NCBI RefSeq assembly: GCF_000002995.4
Contig: NW_025062479.1
Span: forward strand, 9,539,721 to 9,603,720
DNA: 64,000 nucleotides
Origin: Brugia malayi
Lineage: Eukaryota; Nematoda; Chromadorea; Rhabditida; Onchocercidae
Reading direction: 5' to 3'
The notes under the pieces were generated by a model, which searched no databases, was not told the origin of the DNA, and saw only the letters and a list, made by a program, of their open reading frames with translations. The number at the start of each line of letters is the position of its first letter. The first letter of the stretch is position 1. The position numbers were made by a program, and so were the translations under genes. Below, piece after piece: positions 42,510-55,773 of the stretch.

Positions 42510-44405
42510 ATGTCAAAATCAGAGAGTGGAAGTTATGAGATTTTGAAGAATTTTGTTGCTGGTGGTGTTGGTGGTGCATTCTGCGTTGCTATGGGGCATC
42601 CTTTTGATACCGTGAAAGTACGATTACAGACAATGCCAAAATTGATGCCAGGTGCTCGACCATTATATGCAGGAGCATTAGACTGTACCAGGCAAATCAT
42701 TGTCAAGGAAGGATTCTTCGCTTTGTATAAAGTCAGTTTCTTTTATTAATGGTGAGATTGAATATTTGGTAGTATTTGTAATCGAGAATAGGAAAGCTTT
42801 TCAAAAATGTTCCCCAAATTTTGTTATCATGATTCTAATGATGTCGTCGAATATGTCACTTTGTTGTAATATGCTAATAAGATTATATGTAATATCTTAA
42901 TAAGATCTTATTAATGTATTGTGACAAAGTGAACCGAGTGGTACCTATCAAATATTCAACCTCAGGATGATGCTAATGTTTTTCAGTTTATATAGATTTT
43001 TAATTTCCCACATTTCCCATTATTACTGTCATACTTTGCCAACTATATTTTAGGGTATGAGTGCTCCTATTATTGGAATTACACCTTTATTTGCCGTTTA
43101 TTTTGGCAGTTGTTCGCTTGGTAAATGGTTGCAGCAAACATCCCCAGATCAGGAAATGACATTCCTTCAAAATCTCGTTTCGGGTAGCATTGCTGGCATT
43201 TGCACAACTGTCATTATGGTACCTGGTGAACGTATCAAGTGTTTGTTACAGGTTGTATTACTTTGTAGGAAGGTGCAGTTTGCAAGTGAGAATTAAGTGT
43301 CCTTCATTTCTTTTTTTTTTCACCTTTAACTTTCCTATTTTATTTGCCTGTATTGCTAGGGTTTGAGTTTCAATGAAAGTTCCGATTTTTTAATACAGAG
43401 ATTTTCAGTAGACTGTTTGTAACAATCATTTAGTTGATTTCAGGTCCAGCACGGAGATTCCACAAGTCCATCTTCAGAACATTACACTGGACCAGTTGAT
43501 GTTTTTAGGAAATTATACAAACAGGGTGGCATAAGAAGCATTTACAGGGGTACAATGGCAACTCTCCTTAGAGGTCAGAGGTTAAAGTTTTTATGTATAT
43601 AAAATAGCACTCTTTTTACATCCGAATTAATCATTTATGTCTTCTTTTCCCACCTCCTTAAAAATGCTGGGATCAGACTATTTCCATTCATGGTTTTCAT
43701 TCTTCTTTAAATATTTTTGTGTTAATAAATGGTTGTTGTTGCAGATATTCCGGCTAGTAGTGTTTACTTAGCCACCTATGAATACCTCAAAAAATTATTT
43801 GCGAGAGATGATATAACTAAAAATTTGAGTATATTGTCAACATTAATGGCTGGTGGTTTGGCAGGCATCGCTAATTGGTCTATATGTATTCCGCCTGATG
43901 TATTGAAGTCACGTTTACAAACAGCGCCAGAGGGGAAATATCCTGGAGGTATCAAGATTCCTTATTTCTTCTCAGATATAAAACTTTTGGTTAATTCGTA
44001 TATTTTTTTTCTTTTTTCTTGAAAAATGACTTCTAGAGATTAGTAGAAGTTTGGCCAATTTAAAGTTGATATAAAAGGAGTTGATTTAAAGTTGCTTAAT
44101 TTTGTAATCGGTAACTAGTTAATGAAAAAATTTCGGTATGGTGCAGGTGCAGTGTTGCTAGTAACGTATATTCCATCTTGATCAACTCAAATCCTTGCAT
44201 CTGACTATCATTATTGATTCTAATATTTCGTTTTGCAGGAATACGTGACGTGTTTAAAGAAATAATGCGTGAAGAGGGTCCAAAAGCATTATTTAAAGGT
44301 TTTACACCGGTAATGTTACGTGCCTTTCCTGCGAATGCTGCATGTTTCCTAGGATTTGAGTTAGCTTTAAGCTTTTTTCAATTTATGGAAACGAGATGTA
44401 GCTAA
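42510..44405 (+). CDS. dif-1: Mitochondrial carnitine/acylcarnitine carrier (SLC25A20 / DIF-1 type)
   Basis: Inner-membrane exchanger that brings acylcarnitine into mitochondria for beta-oxidation and returns carnitine. Exons: 42510-42731, 43054-43251, 43444-43573, 43745-43948 and 44239-44405; about 306 residues, the usual six-helix carrier length. Three SLC25 repeats are visible, each with its signature: [24 protein letters not shown] and [12 protein letters not shown]. The segments [30 protein letters not shown] and [19 protein letters not shown] closely resemble C. elegans DIF-1, which is required maternally to maintain tissue differentiation in embryos. The ATG lies 18 bases after TTCTTTAG, a likely trans-splice or 5' UTR acceptor. 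All introns are GT-AG. Confidence 0.95.
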
Positions 44406-46506
44406 TTTGTCGGTAGCAAAATCGCGGTACCCACCTTTTCACACATACATATGTTTTCTTCCTTGCATATATGTGTAGATACATATCATTTCCGAAAGTA
44501 AACTTAAGCAATTATCACCAGTAATTCATTTTGTGTAATGGCTGGGATCTCCTTCTCATTTCGGTATTTTTGAAAAAATCTTTCTTTTTGCTGACGAAGA
44601 AAATAGTATTAATGAACATTTATGGTGAACATGTAAATGAAGATGAAATATCAAACTCGGCTCATTGATTATGGGATTATCCATAGTAAGCCACGTGGTT
44701 ATCAGTGATCCAAGTTTGATTTTATTTCTGAAATATTACATTGTCTTTTTTCAAATCAGTGTTCTAATATTGATATATATATATATACTTTTTTTTGAAT
44801 TCTGTTTTTCGTTATAAGGGAGTGTCATAACTTATGTTCAATAGTGTAAATGCAAGTGAAGAAAAAGGAGCAGGAGAATATAATTTTAGCCCATTCAATT
44901 CTGAAATTAATGAATTCTGAAAGTATTTCTGATGAAGTTAATAAAATTGTTCAGGAATTCTACCTCAAATCCGAGAAATGAGAATATTTTCTCGGAACCA
45001 CAATATTTACCATTTTAGTAAAAAACGCTAACGGTTAATTTCTGATTTTATTCATATCATTTAAGTTATTAATTTTAATTGAGAACAAAAGTTATTCATA
45101 TCTTACATAATTTGTGTAATGTTCTCACGAACTACAAAATCAATTCTATCTTAAATGACTAAAATTCCTTTTATTATGTAATTTTGTGATTGTGTTAGAC
45201 TAGTACTTATCTCAATATAGCAAGGTTGAGTAGTCTGAACTTCATGTTTTAGAATTCTATCCTGTATTTTATCTCTATCTTTTGTCCTATCTATAAATGC
45301 ATTCCGTACTATTTCGATCAACCTCGTAATATATTCTAAAATTTTTGATATTTTCTATCTAACTGGTGTTTGTAACGATTTTGCTGCAATGTGCCATTTC
45401 TTTAGTATATAACATTTTATAAGACATTTTCATGATATCAGATCAGGTTGAAATTTGATGAATTTATCAGATCAGGTTGAAATTTGATGAATCTTTAATG
45501 AATTCTGAGAATTTGTGCAAAAATTTGATAGCAAATAAATACAATTGGAAAGAACTGATTATTATTTATAGTCAGCAAAAAGAGAAAGTTTCCCTTAAGA
45601 TCAGCTTTATATGTAATTAAATTATAAACTCTATTATAGAGGTAAAATCAGTTAAAAAAATTAAAATCAGTTAAAAGAATATGCAAAGGATAAGGAGCTT
45701 ATTATTTTGTAAGTATAAGTATAGTGATGGATTTCACCCTGGATTTTCTGTGTCTTCCTCTTCTTTTGTATCAATGTGGTGGACTGGATGACTCACTACG
45801 ATGAGCTTATGTTTATCCCTACATTTTCCTTGTGTACAATATATCTTTAACATACTGTGTAAGCTTTATGCATAATTGATTGTAGCATCATTGAATGGAC
45901 ACCATCGAATTTCTCATCACCAGAGGTACACATCATTTTACAATAGTATTTGTTTTTTTCAGGAGGTTAATTTTACATCTGTTTTACATTTTATTCCTTC
46001 ACGATATAATGTGGTTTAATTATATTATTAATACTTTGATAATGAACCTGGTAAACCTGTATTGTCTATTTTCGGTATTTATTTTAAATCCATGTTCGAC
46101 GTTAGTGCATTCAGATAATTATTTTTGAGTGAAAACAATTACTGATTTTTTTAGATCAAAGTAATCCGAACTCATAACTCTACTTATCATCTAAATTGAA
46201 TTATTATTTGAAATTTTGTGTTGGTTGGGTCATTTCGATTATATTTTAAATAGGGGTTGTTACATATAGGCGTGTATTTATGTATGTATGTTTGTGTATT
46301 CTTTTCTGACGCTAACTATCAAAATGTTTATTCAAAACATTTTATAAGAAGTAAAAAAGAGCTGAGAACAGGAAAGAATATTTGGAGAAATATTTCATGG
46401 AGATGCAGAACTTGATAACAAACTTAAATTTTCATATAAATTAATTGAGGTAAATATGTTCTTTTTGTTGAATGAACGAATGAAACAAATCAATGAACTA
46501 TGTGAT
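44406..46506. other. Convergent 3' region between dif-1 and cav-1
   Basis: It contains the 3' ends of two genes that face each other, a short TA repeat near 44777 and a 29-bp tandem duplication (45437-45494). The open reading at 45895-46128 is not supported as a gene. Confidence 0.55.
45437..45494. repeat. 29-bp tandem duplication
   Basis: Two adjacent copies of a 29-bp unit starting ATCAGATCAGGTTGAAATTT, nearly identical, in intergenic DNA. Confidence 0.85.
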
Positions 46507-48513
46507 TTAAGCATCCAGTACAATTGCATTTTTTTCATCTTTTTTTCTTTCACAGCAGACTGCTTTGGTAATTGGGTTCAGAAATCTGCATATGACGAAG
46601 TCCCAGCACTGAAAAATCCATATATCATCAGTTAGTAATTTAAACTATTCATGTTATTCGGCAACTTAAACAAAACTCTTCCCGTACTCACATATCGACC
46701 GAGCTGTAATAATTACAGTCTTTAATTACTTCAAACATTAGATTTCAATTCAGTTCTCACCAAAAAATCATCTTTCATAAGTCTTCCGAAAGAATTTTAT
46801 GATTTGAGATCATCAAACAATGCTTTTAATCAATAATTAGCTAACTAAAAGTATTATATTGTATCGAAAAAATTTTCTTTAAGAAATAAAAATTCCTTGT
46901 CCATGAAATTGCATGGGAAAAAGCAATAAATAAATTGAAACCTTAGAAAAAGCATTCAGTGGTATCGTAAGTAATACTCCAAGTGGTGTACATAAGAAAA
47001 CGCTAATTACTGCGAAAACCGCAAACAGAATACCGAAAAATACTGCGAATGGTATTGCAATAAAAGCAGCCAGTAATTTGTAGATTGAAACACTTGTAGC
47101 CGTGAAGACCCGATTGGTTACAAGCCAAGTCCAATTGAATGAATGGCTTCCATCCGGTTCCGCGAATACTTCACCAAAATTCATGATAATATGATTATTG
47201 AGACCTTTATCATCACGATTCTCGAGATCCAATCCAATTGACATTCTCAACTTTTTTGTTTCATCCTTCTCTCTTTCAAAATTATATGATCGAGGACTTT
47301 TTCGTTGCCAAATTCTACATATCTTTTTACGTTCCTTCTTATCAACATCATTCTCTTTCTGAACAAAAAAAAGAAAAAAATTAGATAAGAGATCCAAATT
47401 TGAAACACATGAAATAAAGACAATCTTCCGTTCAAGATTTCTAAAGATGATCAACCGGAAAAGGAGGAAAAAAATCAATTTATCAATAGAAAATTTGATA
47501 AAATCCTTAAATTCATACACTCAAATACTTAATGAATATATAACTGTTGAGTGTTTCTATATTTTACATTAAAAAAAAAGAGAAGAAAATCATCTAAAAC
47601 ATTAAATAAAAAGTGGATGAAAATTTATTTTTGCATTTTTTCCTTGATTTTTTGACTTTCATTTTGTTACCACTCATAATTTTAACATACATTTTAATTT
47701 AATTTCTCTTACAATAAATAGTCCATTTCTCAGCAACTATATGAAGTGCTTTAGTGACAGCTTCTTCAAAGAGTTTAATAATTCAAATAGATCGTTTTGA
47801 AATGAAACATATTTCAATGTCCGAAATTATTTTAGGATAAGCCATTTTAAAAGTTTTTTCTTTTACCGCTCTGACGACTGCAAGCCAGATTAAAATAAAT
47901 AAATAAAATAAAGAAAATAATTAATAAAATGCAACTTAAAAAAAAAAATTAACAAAATTAATAAAATCGAAGACGACTTTCAAAAATTATGAAAAAAAGG
48001 GAACAGGTGAGGATGTGCTGGTCAACAGGATAGCAATCACAACAGTAAGAGATCTTTGAAGAAAAAAAACTTTAAATTTTCAGTTGATAAAAAAACATCG
48101 CAAACAATTGTATAAATGATTGCTGATACTGATGATGATTTTCTATTATGTTAGTTTCATAAAAAGACACATTAGAAAGATAGCCACCTTGATTTCAAAA
48201 GAAATTATTCAAAAGAACTCGAAAGATTTATAACTATTTTTTTCATTAAAAGCTGAAATGTGGTATAAGAGCTACTGATTTATATAAATAAGGAATAAAT
48301 GACAAAATTTATTATGTTTAATTATTTGATAAAGAATCAATACACAAAAAAAAATTTAATTTATCAAGATAAACCAAATTCACATTTGTTAAAAATGATG
48401 TAATTTTGAAAGGTTACCTTTGCTGAATTAGTTTCTACCTTCAGCTTCTCCGGATCAGTGTCCGATTTCAGTAGCACCTGTTCAGGTTGAATTTCCTGTC
48501 TTCGATCAGACAT
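46507..48513 (-). CDS. cav-1: Caveolin, CAV-1 type
   Basis: Membrane-hairpin scaffold protein of caveolae and related domains; worm CAV-1 acts in the germline and at neuromuscular junctions. Exons on the minus strand: 48513-48418, 47358-46942 and 46608-46507, about 204 residues. Exon 2 holds IGLDLENRD and NNHIIMNFGEVFAEPDGSHS, matching the caveolin signature region, then the scaffolding segment (NRVFTATSVSIYKLL) and the long hydrophobic hairpin. The C-terminal exon reads CWDFVICRF, then NPITKAVCC; its cysteines could be palmitoylated. FSK joined to CWDF has exactly the length of the same stretch in C. elegans CAV-1. If exon 2 is not spliced at 46941 it runs to a stop at 46879 and loses that conserved C terminus. 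The start at 48513 (MSDRRQEIQPEQ) resembles the CAV-1 N terminus, but the frame stays open to an ATG at 48666. Confidence 0.88.
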
Positions 48514-49948
48514 CCTTTTCTTACTAATTTTATATTGCTGGTTAAGGGATGAATAAAGTGTGCTGTTGGAGCAGTAATTGATTAGCAACGGGTAACAGCA
48601 GTTCACAAAACCTAGCACTACCAAGCAGACTGCTATTGGGACGGAATTGTCTGCCCATAAGGCCATAAGGTCATTTCTCAGCAGATAGCGGCAAAGGGCG
48701 GACCTTCAGCGATGTCCATTTGATGACCTCCCTCATTTTCTGTAGTCCACTTGTTTATCAATATTCTCATGTTCTCTATTTCTTTATTTCATCTTTGATA
48801 GTGCTGTATTACCTCTTTTTTTATTGCCGTCACATTGTGGAACTAACTAGTTACCGAGCCTAACCTCCTCAACCTTTGACCCTTGGTGAGGTAACACAAT
48901 AAAAAAGCGCGCCAATAACCATTCAAATGCTATTGTTGCTATCGTTAACGCTGCGCTGATTGCACCAGCGATATAAAATTAGTTTTGGGAAGATGAGATC
49001 ATCATTTGCTCAAATTTGAAGTTAGAAGATGCAAAATTAATCATTTCTTATTTGAATTACATTTTATCATCAACAGAAACACTCTTATTTAGAAAAAAAT
49101 TTTTCATCACTTATTAACATTCAGTAAATTGATGTTGAATTTTTTTCTCCTCAGCTTTATAATAAACAGATCAAATTGATGTATTGTTGAAAATTAAAAA
49201 TTTAAAGAAAAAATAAAAATAAAGAATAAAAATTATCATGGATGCAAAGCGTAAGCAATGAATGTGTGATTCAAATTTTCAATGAATTAAGTTTATTAGT
49301 GAAAAAATATTTTATACCCCTTTACAATATATGAGTCTGAATCACTTCAAAAGATCGAATTTTACGACCAACTGAATATTTATTACTAATTTGAATTACT
49401 GCTTTAATTTAAAGCTCCATGCATAATTAGACATAAACTTGTTGGACTGTTTCAAATCTCATTTCAACACTGGGTACTAACTTCCTTATCTTCCCATTAA
49501 TTCTTAGTTAACGAAAGCAAAAGCAGAAATCAAAGTTGCATGCTGCTGCAATGTGTAAGTAATGATATTTGATTAAATAAATGTTTCATTAACAAAATCT
49601 TTTTCTTCACGTTTTTTTTTTTCCACATAACTTGACAATTAACATAGACAACTGCACTTATTTAACAAATATAGTAAAGAAATTATGTAAACCATCCATC
49701 TGTTGGTTCATTTATATAAACGAATTCTGTTGACAAAAGACAATCTATAACTATACTTTACCTTAAATATTGTCATTTGTTGACTGATAATATCACATAT
49801 ATTCTGAAGTAACAATTCAAACACAGTAAATCCAATTGATAAAGTCATATTAGACTAAACTTCAGATATTTAATCAACTTCTTCAATTATTGCAGAATTA
49901 ATATTTATTAGGATGATCAATAAAAAATAACAATTCATTCATAATTTT
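48514..49948. promoter_or_regulatory. Region upstream of cav-1
   Basis: The part nearest cav-1 (about 48514-48980) is richer in G+C than the rest and holds a DR1-like element and GCGCGCC near 48908. It probably contains the cav-1 promoter. The remainder is AT-rich, with the 3' end of the PAN-like gene at its right. No other exon is seen. Confidence 0.45.
48870..48882 (-). promoter_or_regulatory. DR1-like nuclear receptor element
   Basis: The minus strand reads GGGTCAAAGGTTG: two nuclear-receptor half-sites (GGGTCA perfect, AGGTTG partial) spaced by one base, as bound by HNF4/RXR-type receptors. It lies upstream of cav-1 on the same strand. Nematodes have many HNF4-derived receptors, but a 13-bp match alone is weak. 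Confidence 0.3.
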
Positions 49949-51673
49949 TCAGCCAAATGCAAAATGATTTCGTTGTCCGAGTAAAATGAGATAAGTCATT
50001 TTCCGTTTGATTACTTCTTCTTGTCGATTTAATATTTTTAAACTTTGTATATGTTCATCTGCAACATACGTAACAACTTACAGTAAAGAAGTAAAAAAAG
50101 ATGCACTTTTCCAGTCTAATAATAATATGTGTCTAGGATAACTAATGACTAAAAAAGGTGAAAGTTAATTTGTTAGGAACAAAATGAACTTACAGTACAC
50201 TTTACAATCAGATTTCCTCTTTGGCAAATAAATGTTTACATTTGGGACATAAATAAGCTGATTTACAGTCACTGACTCATAAAGTTCGCACGTGAAAATA
50301 TCACGTCCACCAATTAATCCATAAACAACTGTTTTACATCTCTGAAATTGTCATTTGTTTAAGCTATGAGTCTAATTGATTCCATCACTTAGGAAGAGGC
50401 AATTATTATTTTCGTAAACAAATGATAAAATGAATATTCAATATCATTTTTATAGAAAAAAATTGAGAGAAATGAATAGAGAAATTTTGGGAATTGTGTG
50501 GTAGCTCTGTTTTTCGTTTCGAGTTTGAAACTTCATTAAAGTTTTGATTCACTGATTTAAAATGTAATCATAAATTTCATTTAAAATTTTTGCTTTTTTA
50601 CAGTCAGAACGAGATAGAAAAGACTCAAAATCAAAATTATAAAAATCATAAGCTATTAAATAAATTCTGATCACTTCTCGTCATAGTTTGGTCAGCCAAT
50701 ATTAAATTTTTTAAAATTAATGTAAATTACTGATCTATGTTATGGTCAATATCATTTATTCATTTTTAATAATTTTGATATTATTCTTTCAGGTTATCAT
50801 AATTTATAAAAACAAGATATGAAATATTTATCAGTTTTTTAGTTTATTTCGTTATGTTATCAAATAATTATTTATGAACAAGCATAATGGTGTTAAGTAT
50901 TTGAAATCCCAAAATTATTTTAGATCTCAATTTTATTTGATGAAAATTATAATCAAATTAGTAAGCTTTAAGCAATTCAATAAAAGCATTTAGTTGCAAC
51001 AAAATTTCTAAAAAGAAATCTTAAACACTTACTGTATCTTTAAGACAAGTAACCAAGCATTGATCCTCCGTACTACTGTAACTATCATTTGCAACTCCAT
51101 ACGGTTTAAGGGAAATTGGCATATCACGATCTGTATATTCCACGAAACATTTACACATCACACATGGATTTCCAAAATGGTCTGGAATTTCATCAAAATT
51201 CAACTTTTTAAATTTTTCTGAATTTTTTCAGGAAAAAAATTTTTCGTAAATACTTATGAAAAAAAAAAAAATAATCCATGATGATAACCAAGAACGTTTG
51301 AAGTTTTAATATCATTATAATTTCGCTAAAAGTAAAAAGCAAATATGGACCAAAAAAAAGAAAAAATAGCCTTTCCAGATCTATCACAGATATTTCAAAT
51401 CACCTATTTTGAATTTTAATTTAACTTTTATTCAGCTTAGTAACTTAATGAAACCTGTTATCCACTACGAATGCAGTTTACACTTATTTTATGAAACTCC
51501 CTCTCTCTCTCTCTTTCACATGCTTATTTTTTTGCTAGTTTGAAGTAATTAATTATTGGAATAAACCAATAAAAAGAAGGAAAAAGGAAAGAAAGAAACA
51601 AACTTGGTCGATTATAGGCTTCGATAATCCTAAAAAAGACCCCAATAAGAATAAGAAAACTGAAAGCAATCAT
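49949..51673 (-). CDS. Small secreted protein with a PAN/apple-like cysteine pattern
   Basis: I cannot name this protein. Four exons on the minus strand join in exact phase: 51673-51604, 51217-51033, 50341-50194 and 50058-49949, giving 170 residues and a clean stop. The first exon encodes a signal peptide (MIAFSFLILIGVFF...EAYNRP). Exon 2 carries NPCVMCKCF and then DQCLVTCLKDT; exon 3 continues RCKTVVYG, a further Cys in FTCELYES, and ends near KSDCKVY. The spacing CLxxC...RCKxxxY...CELY is like the core of PAN/apple domains, which bind proteins or sugars, but the fit is by eye. Exon 4 is basic and helical, with no cysteine. All sites are GT-AG with good acceptors. The start is the ATG giving the best signal peptide; an earlier in-frame ATG lies at 51781. 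Confidence 0.72.
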
Positions 51674-54600
51674 TGAACGGATCGACAAAAATGACAGCGG
51701 TTGTCTTTGATATTGCCATTCTTTTGTGTTAACAAAATATAGGTCAGCAATATATGGAAAGGTCAAAAATGGGTCATACAATTCCCTTGCGAGCGCAAAA
51801 CATTAAATTTTCCCACTTATCTTTTATAACACTGATATAACTTTTATCGCATCAATTGTCTATCAATGGAACAAACAGAAATTCTCAGTTTCTTTCTCTT
51901 GTGTCACTTTGCTTAATGATCAAATCATTCATCAATCTTTCGATTTCATTATATATGAGAAAATAAGCAAATAAATTGATATAAATTATCGTTTGTATAT
52001 AGATTATATAGCCTTTTTCGAAAAAAAAAGTTGAAAGTTTTAAAAAGTCGAAATATTTTTTGAATATCATTGGTGTGTTTTTAATTCAACATTAACACTA
52101 TGCAACTTATATTTAAAATTTTAGAACATTTAATCGAGAAATGTCAAAGCAATACAAAAAAATAAAAGTAAAAGAAGAAAAAATAGATAAGAAAGTGAAA
52201 AGATGGATTTGAGTAATAAATCGCCCAGCTAAATAATTATTTCAGTGATCAGATTTTTTATTTGAAAACAACGAAATAATCTTTGAAATTTGATCTTCAA
52301 AATATTTTTTGAAATATAACCATTTTAATTTGTAATTAATGATTTCATCTGTCTATGTACATGAAACTTCTAGAATGCGGAAAACTGATAATTCCTTTGG
52401 TCAATGAAAATTGTGGAAAAACAAACAACTTTGTGAGTAGTACAGATAATATGACCTTTATACATTGATTGTTTACCTGTTTAATATGGAAATTGTTATC
52501 GAAAAAAAAAATAATGAAACGACAAAAATATTTTGGAGAGTAAATTACAACACATTATTTTTCATTAAATGTTGATTAGTAATGTGTATTAAATAATGAT
52601 AATTGATTTAAATTTAAGAAAAAAGAAGAAAAATCTGGTTGATTTAATAATAGACAATATCCTTTTATCATATTCAAAGGGTATTCAAACAGATTGAAAG
52701 CACACTTCTAACTCGCATGACATATTTAGTCCTATACTTCTGTTTTAAATTCTACTCTAATCATTTTAATTAATCTTAAAAACTTCTCTTTCAATATTTG
52801 CATACTCAGTCCAGAAAAAATTTCCGAAACAAAAAAGCACCAACAAAACAAATAAAAAAACAAAAAAAAAAAAAAAAAACGGGTCTTTGAACTAATTTTC
52901 TTTCCTTTTCTTTTATCAACTAAGTCGGTTAATTTAATATCTTAACATTGTTTTTATTTCAATAATTATAAATAATTGATTTATTTTATTTCATTTTACT
53001 CTTTTTTCCTCTTTTTTTTCTTTTTTTTTTTTTGTATAACTATATGTAAGAGAAAATCTGCGACATTGGAGAAACGTAAAGCTTTTTTTCATTTCTTCCA
53101 TTAATCTTATATTCCTTGTCATATACTTAAATATATCTCAAATCATTAATTCAAGAGCTTTATCGTAGTCGAATTACTTTTTTTTTCGTATTTCTTCATG
53201 GCAAATCTTTATCTGTAATCAAAAAATAATCAAAAAATTTGTTCCTTAATCCTTTTAATTTAATACTTGGAAATGACAACAAATACATATATGAGCATTA
53301 TAGTAGGTTTTTTTTTTTTTTCTAACTTATGATTTTTTTGAAATTTAATCATATTTGAAGATCTGTTTTACACATTTACTTTAAAAAGAGAAAAAAATAA
53401 AAAAACTGTTAAAATTTGTTTCAGTGATGGAAAATTTATACTGATAGAAGTGTGGTTATAATATGACGTTTAATAATTCGACATTGGTTAAACAACCGTA
53501 GTCTTCACGAAATATTTTTAAGAAAAGATCAAAGGACAGGAATGAATCGGTTACTTAATTTATGAGGAAGCCTTTTCTCAAGAAGTTGTTGGACTTGGTT
53601 GCTACTCCGTTGTTAAATAGCAATTGGGTTCAACAAATTTCTCCAAATTGTTTATTAATTCTTTCAAATAAAAATAGAAATAAAAAATAAAAAGACTTTG
53701 TTTTGCTATTACATTTCCAAGAAAAATAATGGATGTTTTAAAAACATCTATTTATCATATAAATTTAGTATATCGAATCAATAAAATGATATATTTACTC
53801 TATATTTATTCATTTTATTACTTGTTTTTTTACAATATCTATCTTTTCAATTATAATTTCTTCTTAATCAATCTAACTAATAATACGTTAATTATTAGCG
53901 CACTAAGCCATTTGTTTTCATTAACCGGTACTTTGAATAATATGAAATTAAGCAAAAATGAAAAAGTATAAAAATTAGATCAGAAAAAAAAAAAACACAA
54001 GTTTTAATTTTATGTGAAACATAATTTTGCGGTACAAAAGTAAAAGTAACTGATATCCACATACTTTGATAATATCTGATTCATTTATCACAGCATCCAT
54101 TTGAATACTTTTAAATAGTTACAGAAATATTTAATTATTTCATTTTCATTCTGTTCTGTTGTTTTTTCCTTTTTTTTTTTCCTCCTTTTCTTGTTATTTA
54201 TTTTGTTATACGTAAATTTAACAGCAATTATTTGTTGTTTTTAACACATAACATAGCATTAAAATAATGTCAATAATCAAAAAGAATGATTTAATGGTTT
54301 ACATTGTAAATCTCTTTCAGGAAACCTTTATGTGATTATTTCCGATCATACAGTTAGTTTATACTATTATCTGATGACGCGTTACTTTAACATAAAAAGA
54401 AGTTGTTTGCACAAAATATCAATTTCTACGTAATTTTAATATTTTTCTTTAATCTCAACAATACTTTTAATGTTTGTTTAAATTTCATTATGAAATTTGG
54501 TATCAGCTATGCTTAATATTTTGTTGACTAGTTAAGTCAAAGGTTAAATACTGCGCAGATGCATATCTATTATTACCATAACTGATCACTTGTAGTGATG

Positions 54601-55773
54601 ATTGATTGATTTATTTGCTGACGGATAAGATTTACGATATACATTATATTCTATCAGTATTTCAGCCACTATACTTATCTCAAATACGCAAGGTGTATTG
54701 TAAGTGAAGTGAAGTGTTTAAGAAAAAAAATAATTGTAAAAAATAGCTAATTAGTTAAATAAAAATCGAAAAGATGAATGACTGTGCAAAAAGTGTTTAT
54801 AAATTAATGATAAGAATATTAATAATGGAATAAACTTACTTTGATAAGCTATGGAATCTTTTAAAAAAAGGTATATAATTGGACTAATATTAACAAAAGA
54901 AAGAAACAGCCAGAAAAAGTTGAACTAATTTAATAAAAAAATTAAGTTAAAAATATGATGAAATCATTTAATATACTACCATATTTTATTTGATTAGAAA
55001 TGTTAGTGTAAGCAAGTTTCTGTGTCGATAAGATAGAATTATTTGATAGTTTGTGAAAATGATAAAAGTTTAAGCTTCCTAGTTACTTCGTTGAATAAAA
55101 TTGAAGCAGTAAGGTGAATTTAAATTCTAATTTGAAATATTTCTGTAACTTGTTCAAGCGAGATGCGTATATCACAATAAATATTAGTAAATAAATATTT
55201 CTTAGAGTTCTAATGATGATTATAATAAATTACAAATGGTAACATGATAGCGATCCTGCGATGATAATGATGATTAATGATTATCGTCATTATCATAATA
55301 ATGATAACGATAGTGCTGATAATGACAGTAACACCTATAACTGAAAATTTGCAGTACTATACGGATGGAAATTTTCCAATGTTGAATTTCGTAATCCGAA
55401 ATTTTTTAAAAACATTTAATGAAATGATGTGAGCAATGAATTCTAGCATGAATTGTTTTATTCATTTTTTGCTTTTTCCACAAAATCATTAATTTTTATT
55501 TATTTCATAATAATTTTTTAAACTTATTTGAATCATACATATTTTGTTACACTCATTGTATGATTGCTAATCTTCTTTTCTTATTTCTCCTTTCTTCTAC
55601 TTCTTCATTTTTTCTTTCTATTCTTCAAAGAATTTAGTTCGTATTACTTGAAATCATTATAAAAAAATTTGTTTAGATTTTCAAATAATTCAGTAGCTAG
55701 AAAAGTGTTAAATTTATATATATATATTTATATATAAGTAAATCTTCATCGATGATCTTGTTGGCCGAAAGGA

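Noticed and set aside
36024..44405. cdgs-1 and dif-1 as an operon
   Set aside because: They are on the same strand but 2.9 kb apart, far beyond usual nematode operon spacing of a few hundred bases.
45895..46635. Apparent two-exon plus-strand gene (ATG 45895, second exon 46556-46635)
   Set aside because: The second piece is the reverse complement of the caveolin C-terminal exon (46608-46507), which explains its coding-like composition.
46879..46941. Caveolin ending at the stop at 46879 by reading through exon 2
   Set aside because: Splicing at 46941 to 46608 restores the conserved C terminus at the exact CAV-1 length; the read-through tail looks unlike caveolin.
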